This document shows positions 5,878 to 6,499 of a stretch of DNA of 6,499 nucleotides, piece after piece. The stretch comes from Candidatus Zixiibacteriota bacterium (GTDB lineage: Bacteria; Zixibacteria; MSB-5A5; GN15; FEB-12), in assembly GCA_022570975.1 (NCBI GenBank), contig JACZYS010000148.1, positions 1-6,499 of the forward strand. The letters run 5' to 3'. The stretch's first letter is position 1, and each line of letters starts with the position of its first letter. Position numbers and translations under genes: made by a program. The notes beneath the pieces are model-generated. The model was given only the letters and a program-made list of their open reading frames with translations. It had not been told where the DNA came from and searched no databases.

Positions 5878-6498
5878 TTAAAATTCCGATGCAAATACGT
5901 AATCCCTGTTTTTTACGCTCCCATGGCATTGTTTGCACGGAACGACCTGGGCCGAGCGGCCTTCGCCGATGATGTTGAAATCCTTGCTGGCCAGGACGTA
6001 TTGCCAATCCCCATTGTCCGTGTCGTATCCCCTTGGCTCCTTCCGCATCAAAAACATGGGGCCTTCCTCTCCCGGGCCACCAAGCGTATTCCGCGCCCAC
6101 GTTTTCTGGGCGATGATGGTGCCGGGGGGAAAGCGCCGAAACCCCTCTTTTTTCCGCATCCGCGCATTTCTGGCGTTTTCGTTGAATATTTTCACCGCTT
6201 CCATTGGAAAAATATAGGTTTGCACGATTCGTCCGCCATGGAAGCGGGTGGACACGAAGCCGGAAACGGCGGGCCATGATTTATAGCCGGTTCCCCATTC
6301 CATTTTCTGGGGGGGAGGCGCAGTGAAATCCACTTTTTTGGCGGGAGGCGGTTCCGCATCCGCATCCTTCCTGGAAGATGCGGCGGGAGGCTCCCCGGTA
6401 CGCTTCGCGGGGGGCGGTTCCGGGCCGGTCTTCGTTTTCGTTTCCGCCGCCAGTGGTGGCTCGGTTTTTTCCGCTTCGGGCTTGGGTTCAGCCTGGGG
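5878..6498 (-). CDS. Cytochrome P460-domain haem protein with Pro-rich linker, 5'-partial
   Basis: A c-type haem protein with a cytochrome P460 domain. Family members are periplasmic; some oxidise hydroxylamine, while many others have no known substrate. The frame is open to the window edge, giving 206 visible residues. Residues 1-62 are a low-complexity Pro/Ala/Glu/Lys linker in which EPPPAK occurs twice. The P460 domain follows: GYKSWPAVSGF (about 61-71), a central FPPGTIIAQKTWA (123-135), GPMFLMRKEPRGYD, NGDWQYV, then the haem-binding CKQCH (188-192) and the family-typical C-terminal DYVFAS. The GTG at 6333 is only a possible internal start, because coding continues upstream without a break. 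A signal peptide or further domains would lie outside. The gene is far richer in G+C (about 58-72% in counted lines) than the rest of the window. It points toward the truncated dehydrogenase. Confidence 0.85.
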   Translation of the reverse strand, partial: PQAEPKPEAEKTEPPLAAETKTKTGPEPPPAKRTGEPPAASSRKDADAEPPPAKKVDFTAPPPQKMEWGTGYKSWPAVSGFVSTRFHGGRIVQTYIFPMEAVKIFNENARNARMRKKEGFRRFPPGTIIAQKTWARNTLGGPGEEGPMFLMRKEPRGYDTDNGDWQYVLASKDFNIIGEGRSAQVVPCKQCHGSVKNRDYVFASEF

Positions 6499-6499
6499 A

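Noticed and set aside
5658..5894. 78-codon minus-strand open frame after the cytochrome gene
   Set aside because: It overlaps the cytochrome 3' end in another frame and is Arg/Pro-rich with no recognisable motif.
5575..6279. 234-codon open frame on the + strand
   Set aside because: It is antisense to the P460 gene, crosses the composition boundary and has no domain-like content; GC-rich antisense frames are often open by chance.

Overview
The window looks like a piece of an uncultivated bacterial genome, probably metagenome-assembled. The left part (about 1-2960) holds three ordinary housekeeping genes on the + strand: the 3' part of a cell-wall amidase gene, murI (glutamate racemase) and rdgB (XTP/dITP diphosphatase). 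Between murI and rdgB lies a 520-base gap packed with hairpin-forming intergenic repeats and a partial duplicate of the rdgB start. Such repeat-littered gaps with this gene content occur in candidate phyla of the FCB superphylum (Zixibacteria-like lineages). That placement is inference, not something the sequence proves.

From 2965 the base composition changes sharply. A single AT-rich gene (about 30% G+C in hand-counted lines, against about 40-60% in its neighbours) starts 7 bases after rdgB. It encodes a 506-residue protein of no family I can name. Its C-terminal half carries a readable PD-(D/E)XK nuclease core. It is the best candidate here for an undescribed accessory, possibly defence-type, function. 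It ends 24 bases from the tail of a convergent isocitrate-dehydrogenase-type gene.

That dehydrogenase gene (minus strand, 4510-5505) lacks its 5' end. The GDGIGPE-type N-terminus is absent and the frame runs into a stop at 5506-5508. Just beyond is about 140 bases of AT-rich DNA (about 5507-5645). On the minus strand this encodes a short fragment ending in a P-loop-like stretch exactly where the dehydrogenase reading begins. Further right the DNA becomes GC-rich (about 58-72%) and contains the 3' part of a minus-strand gene for a haem-binding cytochrome P460-domain protein with a long Pro/Ala/Glu/Lys-rich linker. Its 5' end lies beyond the window.

So the right third is a mosaic of at least three compositionally different pieces with a broken gene at one junction. 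This may be genuine recombination or transfer, or an assembly chimera, and read mapping across 5490-5670 would decide. The housekeeping genes serve peptidoglycan turnover (amidase), supply of D-glutamate for peptidoglycan (MurI), cleansing of the nucleotide pool (RdgB) and the TCA cycle (Icd). The nuclease gene may be co-transcribed with rdgB, but nothing in the sequence ties their functions together.
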